From NCBI GenBank assembly GCA_002914805.1, contig JXTB01000122.1:365925-429924 (forward strand): DNA of 64,000 bases, read 5' to 3'. Each line of letters begins with the position of its first letter. Position 1 is the first letter of the stretch. This document shows positions 34,397 through 46,749 of the stretch, piece after piece. A program made the position numbers and the translations under genes. The DNA comes from Parasponia andersonii (Eukaryota > Streptophyta > Magnoliopsida > Rosales > Cannabaceae). The notes beneath the pieces were generated by a model, which worked only from the letters and a program-made list of their open reading frames with translations, had not been told where the DNA came from and did not search any database.

Positions 34397-35018
34397 TGTT
34401 GATGGAGGTTTTGTCAACAATAAATTTAGAAAAAATTACGAGACGTAGCTTGTGTGAAAATGATTATTAATCAAAGCAAATAAAGAGACAAGAATTTTAT
34501 AGTGGTTCAGCCCCGAAAAAGATGAGCCTATATCCACTATTTTTTATTATTTTCTAGAGAATTACAATAACTCAAAGTTACAATCTGTTATCCGGAAAGA
34601 AGAAGAAAAAATTATAAAGGTTCTCTCAAAAATTCCTAAACCTCTCTAGATCAGAAAAAAGGTCCCCGATCCCCTACACTGAACTCCCTTTATATAGATG
34701 AGGGTAGTTCAATATTCCCCATTGTGAGAATAGGTAACTGTACAATCGGGCAATATAATTTTAGTAACAATATAACTGTGTAATCACTTAAATAAAGTAA
34801 CTGGTCGATCTTTAAAGAGAAACTTTTGTTTCCCTTTCTTTGTAAGTTACCTGTTTGACGAAGCGTTGGCTAGTCTCTTTTTCATTCTGGTCGTATTTAA
34901 CCTATTCGGAGGAGGTTTTACCTAACTTATGCGGTTGAAGTCGCATCTAACTCTTTCGAAAGAGATCGCACTTAATCTTACTCATGCGACCTGACATAGG
35001 ATTTTAGACCGCACAACA
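34397..35018 (-). repeat. 5' LTR of the Tat element
   Basis: 622 bp, the same length as the 3' LTR at 24519-25140. In plus orientation it begins TGTTGATGGAGG and ends CGCACAACA, followed by the TATAC duplication at 35019-35023. Confidence 0.9.
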
Positions 35019-36661
35019 TATACTAAGAAAATATTGCACTTCATATTCAGCAAAATGCATGATTCGAAACTTGGACAAGAGACATTTTTGGCAACAAAGA
35101 TCCAAAAATCAAGCGACACTGAAAAAAAAAATACCCCAATGAATGAGAAAACCCTATCATCTTAGATAAGAAGAGGACAGGACATGATAGTCGGGCAACC
35201 GCAATACGACGGTTTGATGCAGCTAAGGGGCGTTTGCTCCACCCTTTTCCAAAATGAAGTATGAAGAGATGTGAGTACATAGAAATAGAATGTTCTTTTC
35301 TTTCTTCCTTAGTAGTTGGTATATCATTTTTCGTATATTTTAATTTCATGTGGGAACATAATATGTTTGTAAATCGTGTGTTGTTGATGGGCCCAAATCT
35401 GGACATTAAAAAAGAAAAAAGTATAAATAAAAAAAAAGATGGGAACAGAATCTGGCTTCACATTGTGCGTCGTTGATGAGTCCAAATTTAAATCAACGTG
35501 GGAAATCCTATTATCTGATCATGATATCATGTAATATGTTATTACGGGGGTATAATGAGCTATTAAATTTTGTTAATGTACCCTAAGTTGAAAATAATCT
35601 AAGGGCACACAAGACTAAAATTGAGATTGAGATTGAGATTATTTATGTCATAATCATCTTTGATGCTAATTTGATATTAAAATAAATAATTTACAACCCA
35701 AAAATAGTCTCATATAAATGAGATAATTTATCTCATTCAAAAATGTGGATTTATTAATCTCATACTCAAAAATGGTAGAACTTATATTTATTTTAATTTT
35801 TTAAACTAGTGGATCTCACATTATAAATATTTTTATATTTTTTAATATTTAAACTAATATTAAATGAATTTATTATATATTTTAATAAAAAATGAATCTC
35901 GTATTATAATAATAATCCTAATTCAATCGAATATTACACAAAATATGAAATAATATTAAATTTATCTAATCTAATCTATTATAATCCAATTCAATGATAT
36001 AATTCAATCCTATATCATGTACCAAACAAGTCTAAAGAAGACAGTCCCTATGATAAACTATATACATAGACCAGCTATATGATATTATCTGTATGTATAT
36101 CAATAAAGAGATACTAACATTGTCACAGGATTGTAAAATATATATGCTCCCTTATGAAATTGTATTTACCAAAGTTATACGTATAGGATTAGTTAGGTTG
36201 TTTATCAGTATTATATATATGAGCTTAAATTACTAAAATTATGAGTATTGTATTAGATTTCATGACTTAAATTCTATTTGGTCCAATTTAAAAAGCTTAG
36301 TAATACGACATGGTGATTTTGTAATTTTGATAATTTTTTGGAAATCTATAATGATATCAGACGATTTATAGTGGTAGCAGATGCCTGCTCTGAAAATTAC
36401 TTTATGTATGGACTTGTTTTGTCTGGATAGTTTTTGTGTTAGAAAATTTTTCTAGAATTATATATTTTCGACTTTTGCCATGTATCGATGCACTTTTTGT
36501 ATTCAACATAGTGATATTTTCTTCTCATGCACTAGTGATTTTTCTACTTAAATACGTATTTTTATTTTTCTTTCTATTACTAATTTAAGGTTTGTTATTT
36601 TATAATATATTGCATTTAAGTTGTTTAGTTATAGGTTTAATAGATAATTTGACTATTTCAG
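35019..36661. repeat. version B, right part
   Basis: Continues version B after the Tat insertion and matches 22531-24195 at roughly 95%, with small indels (for example A9 against A6 near 35130). It ends 'gactatttcag' at the N, exactly where version A ends. Confidence 0.85.
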
Positions 36662-36662
36662 N
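36662..36662. other. single-N assembly join between versions B and C
   Basis: The N is followed by sequence equal to 22263 onward, so the text jumps backwards at this point. Confidence 0.85.
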
Positions 36663-38595
36663 AAAGAACATTAATGATGCACGTCTTTTCATGCACTTCA
36701 TTATAGTCATTAGATCACCATTAGATGGTGATCCAACGGCTAAAAAAAAAATACCTAACCATAGGTAAAGAAAAAAAATACTTATTGGATTGGCAACCTC
36801 TATATATATATATATATCATTCCATTATTTGTCAAAAACTCAAAAATTTCTTACGCAGAAGATTAATGTGACAATAGAGAAGAGAGAGTAAAGTGTCCTC
36901 TAAATAATGCAAATTTATATATGGATAAGAGAGGATGTATACCAAGAAAATATTGCACTTCATATTCAGCAAAATGCATGATTCGAAACTTGGACGAAAG
37001 ACATTTTTCGCAACAAAGATCCAAAAATCAAGCGACACTGAAAAAAATACCCCAATAAATGAGAAAACCCTATCATCTTGGATAAGAAGAGGACAGGACA
37101 TGATAGTCGGGCAACCGCAATATGACGGTTTGATGCAGCTAAGGGGCGTTTTGCTCCACCCTTTTCCAAAATGAAGTATGAAGAGATGTGAGTACATAGA
37201 AATAAAATGTTCTTTTCTTTCTTCCTTAGTAGTTGGTATACCATTTTTTGTATATTTTAATTTCATGTGGGAATATAATATGTTTGTAAATTGTGTGTTG
37301 TTGATGGGCCCAAATCTGGACATTAAAAAAGAAAAAAGTATAAATAAAAAAAAAGGTGGGATCAGAATCTGCCTTCACATTGTGCGTCGTTGATGAGTCC
37401 AAATATAAATCAACGTGGGAAATCCTATTATCTTATCATGATATCATGTAATATATTATTACGGGGGTATTATGAGCTATTAAATTTTATTAATGTACCC
37501 TAAGTTGAAAATAATCTAAGACCTTGTTTGGCACATAAGACTAAAATTGAGATTGAGATTATTTATGTCATAACCATATTTGATGCTAATTTGGGATTAG
37601 GATAAATAATTCACAACCCAAAAATAGTCTCATATAAATGAGATAATTTATCTCATTCAAAAATGTGGATTTATTAATCTCATACTCAAAAATGGTGGAA
37701 CTCACATTTATTTTATTTTTTTAAACTAGTGGATCTCACGTTATAAATATTTTTATATTTTTTAATATTTAAACTAATATAAATAAATTTATTATATATT
37801 CCAATAAAAGTAGGTCTCGTATTATAATAATAATCCTAATTCAATCCAATATTACACAAAACGTGAAATAGTATTAAATTTATCCAATCCAATATATTAT
37901 AATCCAATTCAATGCTATAATTCAATCCTAGTATCATCTACCAAACAAAGCCTAAAGAAGATAGTCCCTATGATAAACTATATACATAGACGAGCTATAT
38001 GATATTATCTGTATGTATATCAATAAAGAGATACTAACATTGTCACAGGATTGTAAAATATATATATGCTCCCTCATGAAATTGTATTTACCAAAGTTAT
38101 ACGTATAGGGTTAGTTAGGTTGTTTATAAGTATTATATATATGAGCTTAAAGTACTAAAATTATGAGTATTGTGTTAGACTTCATGACGTGACTTTTATT
38201 TGGTCCAATTTAAAAAGTTTGTAGTAGGACATGGTGATTTTATAATTTTGATAATTTTTTGGAGGTCTACAGTGATAGCAGACGATCTATAGTGGTAGCA
38301 AATCTGCTCTTGAAATTACTTTATGTATGAATTTGTTTTGTCTGTACATATTTGGTCCGTATAATTTTTGTTTTAGAAAATTTTTCTAGAGTTATATATT
38401 TTCGACTTTTGTCATGTATCGATGCACTTTTTGTATTCAACATAGTGATATTTTCTTCTCATGCACTAGTGATTTTTCTACTTAAATACGTATTTTTATA
38501 TTTCTTTCTATTACTAATTTAAGGTTTGTTATTTTATAATATATTGCATTTAAGTTGTTTAGTTATAGGTTTAATAGATAATTTGACTATTTCAG
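36663..38595. repeat. version C: apparently exact 1933-bp copy of 22263-24195
   Basis: The offset is exactly 14400 and no mismatch was seen in any line compared. It starts inside MITE copy 2 and runs past 38595 into unique DNA ('aaaaaggaatttggg'), where version A stops at its N. This is what an unmerged overlap between two contigs looks like. Confidence 0.9.
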
Positions 38596-41270
38596 AAAAA
38601 GGAATTTGGGTCATTTTTATGAGATAAAAAGTTGACAAAAATTAATGAAAATTTGTCACAGGAGATAATTTTAACCTTATTTGGAAAATTTAGGGATTAT
38701 ATTTTATATTTGTAAGAACATAATATAAAACAGGTATTTTGCTAAATCATAAAGAGATTGTCATTGACTTATTGCCATTCTTCTAAAATACCCGTTTTAG
38801 ACTTGAATTTGGGGCCCGGGACACCGTCTGCACGTTTTTCACGAGCTCTTATCGTGATTGATTACGTATGGTAATGGACAAAAGGGGGGGATCACATAAT
38901 ATCTTAAAAGAAAAGATGTCTCGTGCGTGTTAATTTGACAATTATGTTTGGACAATAATACCCTTCAACAATCGTGTGAAGTGTCGTAATCGCTTTTGAG
39001 TATTTGACTTTTTATTTATACATGAAAAAAAGTAGCATTACTAGTAATAGTACGGCGATGCGGACTGATAATCACGTCTTGCCCTAATTATGTATTATCA
39101 ATCACGTGTTTATCGAATGCTTATCTAACATCTCATATTTGAAAGTGTTTATAAGGAGCTTTTCCCTTATAAGTTATATCTATCTGTTTTCTTGGTGGTG
39201 GCGATGTTGCAAACTTTAGTCAAAGTCAGTAATAAATCTTTATTATTCAATAACGTAAGTGGTCGAATCAGGTGTTCAGATTTTCTGTGTGTTTGAATTA
39301 TCCCACCATTCATATAATTGCATACTATATTAAGATTTAAGAATTGTGATAAATGTGATATTTTTATTTTTCTTTTTCTTTTTCTTTTCTCAAAGTTGTA
39401 TTAACTCTACTGATATACAGTAAAATGGGGGCTACCCACTTTTGTTGGACCAAAGAGCAAAATTAATTTTATATTGCTTCTACCAAATCCAAACAAAGAG
39501 GACAGAACAAAATAAAGTTGTTTATTCTATTGTGGACTCAAAACGCATAAGAAATATCAATAAACATATGGGATATGGCCTTTTTATTTTCCTGGAAAAC
39601 ATTTTTAGGATTATGAGACATTATGGCATAATTGAGAATGTCTGAGATATTGTCTTTTTTTTTTTTTTTTTTCAGGTTGATATGTGAAGCATGGGACAGT
39701 TATGTTCCAATAAAATGTATCACTAGTAATGCTTTTAGGACTTTTTATCATTTTCACATAGTAAATATTTGAAATAAATACTCAGGTACTGCTTTAATAT
39801 GCATTTTCAACATAAAATACATAAAAATTTCTGTATGATATATTTTGGTGTCATAAGATTCGTGAATCTATGATTATATATATTACTTACGCAAATAAGG
39901 CTATTGACTTGTTTTTCCCCGTCAATTCAAGATAAAGTTTACTGTCCCTCGACATAAAAGTTATTGAACTGTTTGTTTTAATGCTTAGGAATTTTATGGT
40001 AGAGTACAAAAGACACTATGCAATTTATTTTAATTTTTTTTTCACATACGATTTTTTTTTCTTTTTCTTTTTTGAGGGACTTTGTTTGCTGTTTTGACCA
40101 TGGGGAGATGATATTGATGGATGTTTTTTTAAAAAATAAAAAATAAATTTGTTTTTTTTTTTTTACTCATACGTCCTAAAGCTAACGTGTAACACACACA
40201 GTTTTTTTTTTTTTTTTTAAATAATGCACCGCATAATCTTTTCCACGCTACAGTGCCATTTAATTATCGATTGTTATCTCTACTTTTGTTTTTCTTTTTA
40301 AAATGATTCTCGAACCGAGACTTTTTTGTGGACGAGTGCCTTACCACTCATTTGTTAGCGAATGATTTTTGGTGTTGCAATTGTTTATTTTCCATAGCTT
40401 ATTAATTATCGTAAAAAAATCTAAACGGGTCAAGGAACAAATTTGGATGGTTGAGCCCATTTTCAAAAAAATAAAAATAAAAAAAATTGGATGGTTGACA
40501 AAGGAAAAAAAAAAAAGAACAAAATATCCTACAGTTGAGAGTATTTTTTTTATCCCTCGTATTTAAAAATTTCGACAACACATCCCAATTTTTATATATA
40601 TAATATCATTTTACCCCAATTTTTGTAAATTATGTCACTTTGTTCCAATTAGCAGATGATGTTAAAAAAAAATATTATTTTACCCACCAAATACCAAGAC
40701 CCACTAAATAAGAGAGAATAAAGGATATAAAATCATTATATTTTCAAATTTGTATAGAAGTTCGAACAAAAAAATTATAGTTAAAATCAAGAATGAAAAT
40801 GAATTTTCAATAATCTCATTTGTATAAAATTGTGTTTAGTTTAAGTGAATATTATTTCCAATAAAAATACTAAAAACTTTCCTCAGGCCTTCAATAGAGT
40901 AAGCTCACTCCAATTTTGTAAAAACTCGGGCAAAATAACATGTGTATTTGTGAAAATAGGGTAAACTTACAGTACAATTGTAGAAAATGAGACCTATGTA
41001 CTAAATTTCGAAAATGAGGGGATAAATGACTACTCTTAGCAAAATTGAGAGTATCATAACGTACTTAAAATAAAATAAAATGAACACACACTACATTTTG
41101 CTTTTTGTTATGTCAACATAAAATCAAAACCAAAGTTTGTTTTTTAAAAAAGAAGAAAAAAATCAGAACAAAAGTCTACCAATGGTGCTATCTTTTTTGT
41201 TTTTTGTTTTTGTTTTTGTTTTTTTTGACAAGTATGGTATTACTTAGTACTAATATATTCACATGAGGTG
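38596..41270. other. AT-rich intergenic DNA, no gene seen
   Basis: Homopolymers (for example T17 near 39655, T18 near 40201) and short frames without motifs (39442-39645, 40369-40566). Confidence 0.6.
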
Positions 41271-41279
41271 GGTGAGAGT

Positions 41280-42130
41280 GCAAAGTTGGTAATTTATGAT
41301 ACGACACAATAATATGACTCGAAATCTGTATGAAATTAACGAGTTTGGATTTAATTCAATCATGTTCGTATCGTATTCGAGTTGGAGATATTGATTTATT
41401 TAATTAATAAGTTATGTTAAGGTTGAGTCCACCAACACGAAAATGACTCGTTTATTAAATAGATTACACGAGTCATATCGTGTCAACCTGTTATAAATGG
41501 GTTGTATTCGTGTCATAATTTTTGAGACTCGAGAGACTTAGGTAGATGATCAATATTTTAAATTTGATTAAGTAGATGTTCATTTTTTAAAATTTTATAA
41601 CTAAATATCTAAGTTTATATATTTTTACATTTGTTATATATGTTTATCTACAAATTTTAGTTACTGTATTGGATATATAATTTTTTGTAATTGGTATATA
41701 AAATTTTATACTTAACATATAAACATATATACTAGATATTTTGCTATAACATTTGATAAAGAGATATTTACTTAAATTGGGCCCAAATTTTAGTCATATT
41801 TTTATAAAGCTCCTTATTAAACGGGTCGTATTCGGGTCACAGATCACAAGTCACAGATTACCTGTCGCGTGTCACAAGTATGACATGTTTAGTAAATGGG
41901 TTAGACAGATCATATCGTGTCAACCTGTTTAAAAACAAGTTATATCGTGTCAACCTATTTAAAAACAAGTCGTATCGTGTCAACCCGTTTATAAACGGGT
42001 AGTATTCATATCGTAAATTCTGATCCATTTATTAAACAGACTATATTTAAATTGAATATTTCTATATTATACACGTATATTAATACGACACAAATATAAT
42101 CTGTTGATACGAATTATCGGCCCTAGGAGT
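41280..42130. repeat. degenerate repeat with CGTGTCAACCYGTTTA units
   Basis: Three consecutive 30-bp units at 41911-41940, 41941-41970 and 41971-42000 share 'tatcgtgtcaacc'. Related units occur at about 41474 and 41820. The last unit contains the 18-bp perfect palindrome ACCCGTTTATAAACGGGT (41983-42000). The flanks show inverted 'atacgacacaa' words (41300 and about 42090), so the whole may be an old non-autonomous DNA transposon. Confidence 0.5.
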
Positions 42131-42500
42131 GTTGCTAGTTATGGTATGCGTTGCTTTTTACCACTTTTATGACATTTGTATGGCAATATCCAATATACTT
42201 TTGAGCATCAATATCTATGTCTCTTATCAATGTCTACCCTATTGAAAATTTCGTATTATAATAACATTGTAAAGCATAATAAAGTTCACTCAAGAGTGAA
42301 AACGAATGATCCTAGTATTCTTCTATATATATGCATTTTTTTTTATGCTTGAGTCTTTTCTAACCAATGCTAACCGGAAACATATTAAAGAAAAATTCTT
42401 AACCACATCTAAAAAATATAGTACAAATAATAAGAAACCATGATTCGTTGATTTGTAATTTTCTGAAATTCAGATTTTTCTTACCGAAATATAAACATGT
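42131..42500. other. intergenic, no gene seen
   Basis: AT-rich, no recognisable feature. Confidence 0.5.
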
Positions 42501-42639
42501 ATGAATACAGATTGGTTTTGTTCGATTATAAACTGCACTGGTATATTCAAACAATTAGGTTTTACTTGTCCTTTCTTAATTTATTTTCGATTTTTGACCA
42601 TACCATATTGTTCTCTCACTTTCTTTCTTTTTAATTATT

Positions 42640-42863
42640 ATTATTATGTGAACGAAAGTCTTGCAACAACAACAGTGCTAGTACATATATTACTCACATT
42701 GTGTTATTCTCATGCCTTTCGAGAAGGAAATAAGGTGGCTAATAATCTTGTTAGCTTCTATCTACGTTCTACTTGGCTGGATTTTTGTTTGCCTTTTGTT
42801 AATGAGACATGTCCCCTATTTTTTTCTTTTCTTTTCTTTTTTTTTTTTGACGGCTTTAGTTGA
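42640..42863 (+). pseudogene. remnant of a LINE / RNase H reverse-transcriptase 3' end
   Basis: Within the frame 42501-42863 the segment HAFREGNKVANNLVSFYLRS followed by TWLDFCLPFV resembles the end of the plant RNase H domain (H-x-x-REGN-x-VAD-x-L) and the short tail found at the 3' end of plant L1-type elements. The usual Asp of VAD is Asn. The rest of the frame is T-rich and unrecognisable. Confidence 0.45.
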
Positions 42864-42869
42864 CATTTG

Positions 42870-44085
42870 TGTATCATTGTAACCTTTTTTTTTTCCCCCC
42901 CTCCATTTTTCATTTTTTTTCCTATAAAATTTTTGGGTCATTTTCTTTGGGTTGTATCAATCTTTGTTAGTTACTTTGTATGAACTTTATTTGTCTATAA
43001 TATATTTGATTTAGGGTGATAGATGATTATTTGCCCACCAGGTAGAGAACGGCGACTGCCTAAGTTGAGATCCATTATGCTAGTGTGAGCATTAAAAGAG
43101 TGTCAAACCAGTCAATCCAAGATTGATCCATTTATCATCATTATAAGGGATCAATGCACAACTCAAAAAAAAAAAAAATCCCGAAATATGATTTTTTTTT
43201 CTTTTCTTTTTTGTAAATTTATATCTCTGTATTTTAAATTTTTGTAAATTTATAAATTATGTGGACAAAATAAGTATTTTGTGTAAATTATTTTTAATAA
43301 TTTTTTTGTGTTAATTAGCATAAATAAGATATTTTTTAATTCAAATTTAATATTTATTAAAAAAATTATTAATCAATTTATTACGCATAATGTATAAATT
43401 AACGGAAATTTGAAACTGAAAAGTAAAGAATTATTTTAGACAAATTAAAAAGGTTAAAATTACAGAAAAATTATATCTCTGGTTATTTTTTGCAGTTAAT
43501 ATTTTTTACGAACAACGAATATCTTTCATTTTTTTTAAACAAGTTCCTTTTTTTTCTTTTTACAATTTTAATAAAAGTGAAACTCTTGTTAAAACTCCAA
43601 ACTCATGAGTCAAGGTCGATATTAGTAGTATAATAATGTTTTTATTTTTGGGAGGGAAGTAGTAGTATAATGTTTTGATACGCTGTTTCATTTTTTTCGT
43701 CTTCTTCTTACCTTAAGATATATATGTATATATATGGTCCAAAAAAAAAAAAAAAACAGAGAGACATATATGTATATAAATATGGTCTGGAAAAGTGGCT
43801 ATTTTTATAAATCTATTTATTGTGAATTACTTTATTTAGACCTTATTAGTTAGCATTCTATTATTGTCATATTTTTTTTAATCTGATATATACAAAAAAC
43901 CGGGCACAGCTCCATGATCGGTGACCCGGATCAGAACATAATCATCAGCGTCACCATCAACCTCAAGCCTTTACATCCTCACCTCAACTCTTCTTCTTCT
44001 TCTTCTTCATAAAGTCAAGAAACACGAGCCAAGAATATACTGTAGCCAAATTTTCCCAGAAGCCAAACAGGGGAATTAGAGAGAA
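42870..44085. other. intergenic and promoter region of the MFS gene
   Basis: AT-rich DNA with T and A runs and TATATGTATATA words near 43720 and 43767. A (TTC)n tract at about 43989-44008 probably lies in the leader of the gene starting at 44102. Confidence 0.55.
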
Positions 44086-44101
44086 GATTTTGTTTCGATT
44101 G

Positions 44102-46749
44102 ATGGGTCAGTCTCGGGAGAAGCTCAAAGGGTTTATCAACAACAGATGGCTGGTTTTTGTGGCCGCAATGTGGATGCAATCAACGGCTGGGATTGGGTAC
44201 TTGTTTGGCAGCATATCTCCGGTCATAAAGAGCTCTTTGAATTACAATCAGAAACAGATCGCCAGGTTGGGTGTGGCTAAGGATCTTGGAGACTGTGTCG
44301 GCTTCTTTGCTGGGACCTTGTGCGAGATTTTGCCCATGTGGGCTGCTCTGCTCGTTGGGGCTCTCAAGAATTTTATTGGGTATGGTTGGGTTTGGCTGAT
44401 CGTTACTGGGCGAGCTCCCGTTTTGCCTTTATGGGCTGTGAGTACCATATCATACCCTTTTAAGTTTTAGTCTCTTTTTGACCCTTTTATTTGATTTCCC
44501 CTTGGTTTAGATCGTTAAAATTTGAACCTTTTGCTTTGAGTGCATCTAGTTTTGCGATGGTCTCTTTCAGTTTTTGATCCGAATCCGAATCCAAATCACT
44601 GATCCTGGAAGTTCCCACCTTTTGGGATGGGATAGCGTTGTATAGCTTTTGTGGTCTAGTCAATTAGTTGTTACTTTAGGCAATGTGTTCGACTCTGTTT
44701 GGTTGGGTTACGTTATTTTTCTCAAAGTTTGATTTTGTTGAGAATCTTTAAATGCTCTTTTTTTTCCCTTTTAGAATGACGACTAACTAGATTTCCACGT
44801 GTAACCAACATCCACACAGGTTGATAATATTAATGAGAATCATAGATTTATAGTATTGTCTCGAAACAAGTTTTGTTCCTTACACGGAAGTCTAAATAGT
44901 CTAAAGGTCTTTGGAAGTGAAATTTGGGAACTGGGTTTTGTTGTATTTTTTATTTTTTTTATATTTTTAAAATTAACAGCAAGTTACTTCGAGGTTCTCC
45001 AGATTTAGAGCGGGAAAATTAGAGCATAAAACTTTTCCAGTTGCCAAATGAAGTAATTATGTGCTTAGTTTATGGTTTTCAGTGCCATTATGGTCCTGCA
45101 CTTGTGGCTTATTGTTGTTAGATTTCTAGAGTCTAAAGCATCTATTTTCCTGCTCTGTAAATTATTTGACACACATGAATGTGCAGATCTGCGTTCTTAT
45201 ATTCGTGGGGACTAATGGTGAGACCTACTTCAATACAGCTGCTCTTGTTTCCTGTGTGCAAAACTTCCCAAAAAGTCGGGGTCCTGTGGTCGGGATTCTG
45301 AAGGGCTTTGCAGGCTTAAGTGGTGCAATTTTGACCCAGATATACACGATGATCCATTCACCAGACCAGGCATCTATTGTTTTCATGGTTGCAGTTGGTC
45401 CAACCATGGTGACCATCGCGTTAATGTTTATTGTCAGACCCGTTGGAGGTCACAGACAAGTCCGGCCAACTGATGGCATGAGCTTCACATTTGTCTACAG
45501 CGTGTGCATACTATTGGCTGCTTATTTGTTGGGGGTCATGCTAGTTCAAGATCTAGTTGATGTGAGCCATAATGTGAGCATAATTTTTACGGTGGTCTTG
45601 TTTATCATTCTCCTAATTCCCGTTGTCATTCCTGTGTCGTTGAGTTTCTCCCCAGAGGCAAGAGTTCCAGAAGAAGAGGCACTCCTAGCTCAGCCACAAA
45701 AAGAGGAACCCGGTAAATCTGACCCAGGTGCTACTAGTGATAGCGAGGTAATATTGAGTGAAGTGGAAGATGAGAAGCCTAAGGAAGTAGACTTGCTTCC
45801 AGCATCAGAGAGGCAAAAACGGATTGCTCAATTGCAAACAAAATTACTACAAGCAGCCGCTGAAGGAGCAGTGAGGATCAAGAGGAGGAGAGGTCCACAC
45901 AGAGGAGAAAACTTCACCTTGATGCAAGCTTTGATTAAAGCAGACTTTTGGCTTATTTTTGTGTCACTTATGTTAGGTTCTGGAACCGGTTTGACAGTGA
46001 TCGACAACATGGGACAATTGAGCCAATCTCTCAAATATGATAATACCCATATTTTTGTTTCCATGATCAGTATTTGGAACTTTCTAGGTCGTGTTGGGGG
46101 TGGTTACTGCTCTGAGGTTGTAGTAAGGTACAAACTGATTTCTGTTCTCCCTTGATTGATGATTGCATCTTATGCTACCCATATTGGTTTTGTGACTTAC
46201 CTTCTGTTACTGTGATTTCAACTTCTCAGGGATTATGCTTATCCAAGACCGGTGGTAATGGCTGTAGCTCAGTTCGTTATGGCAGTTGGGCATCTCTATG
46301 TGGCTTTTGCATTGCCTGGTGCGCTGTATGTTGGAACTGTGTTAATTGGGCTTGGCTATGGGTTTCACTGGGCAATTGTACCAGCTACTGCCTCTGAATT
46401 ATTTGGCTTGAAAAACTTTGGGGCTTTGTACAATTTTCTCACAATGGCAAACCCTGCTGGATGTCTAATCTTCTCTGGCCTGATTGCTGGCCCTTTATAT
46501 GACCATGAAGCAGAGAAGCAAGCTCACGGGAACTACCTCCAGCGGCACTATACAGGATCAGTCTTCTCAAGCTTGCTTGGTCTGGAGGAACCACCAAAGT
46601 GTGAGGGTTCCATATGCTTCTTCCTAACTTTGGTCATATTGTCTGGCTTCTGCGTGCTTGGGATTGCCTTAAGCATGATTCTTGTGTATAGAACTAAGGC
46701 CGTATATGGACACCTTTATGGAAGCTCCCGCTCGGCGCCAGTTTCATAG
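44102..46749 (+). CDS. nodulin-like major facilitator superfamily transporter, 598 aa
   Basis: Exons 44102-44437, 45187-46127 and 46230-46749; introns GTGAGT...TGCAG and GTACAA...CTCAG. The sum is 1797 nt including the stop. The N-terminal half (RWLVFVAAMWMQSTAGIGYL, KDLGDCVGFFAG, LIFVGTNGETYFNTAALVSC, RGPVVGILKGFAGLSGAI) is the Nodulin-like domain (PF06813) with about six helices. A hydrophilic, acidic loop (about residues 280-370) links it to an MFS-like half with MLGSGTGLTVIDNMGQLSQS and GLGYGFHWAIVPATASELFG. The frame opens four codons upstream, but MGQSREK is the usual family start. Plant relatives are membrane transporters of mostly unknown substrate. The gene looks intact. Confidence 0.93.

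Larger units (their letters stand above)
24519..35018 (-). mobile_element. Ty3/Gypsy LTR retrotransposon, Tat-type, full length but decayed (10.5 kb)
   Basis: Two 622-bp LTRs bound a minus-strand gag-pol remnant in the order gag, zinc knuckle, protease, reverse transcriptase, RNase H, second RNase H, integrase. That order, with two RNase H modules and an extra gene between integrase and the 3' LTR, is characteristic of the Tat group of plant Metaviridae. The extra gene lies on the opposite (plus) strand. Many stops, several frameshifts and a 216-bp N gap (31886-32101) show it is no longer autonomous. The LTRs differ by several percent by eye, so the insertion is old. It interrupts version B of the local repeat. 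Confidence 0.9.

Noticed and set aside
45225-46064. Minus-strand frames opposite the MFS gene
   Set aside because: Shadows of exon 2; no family features.
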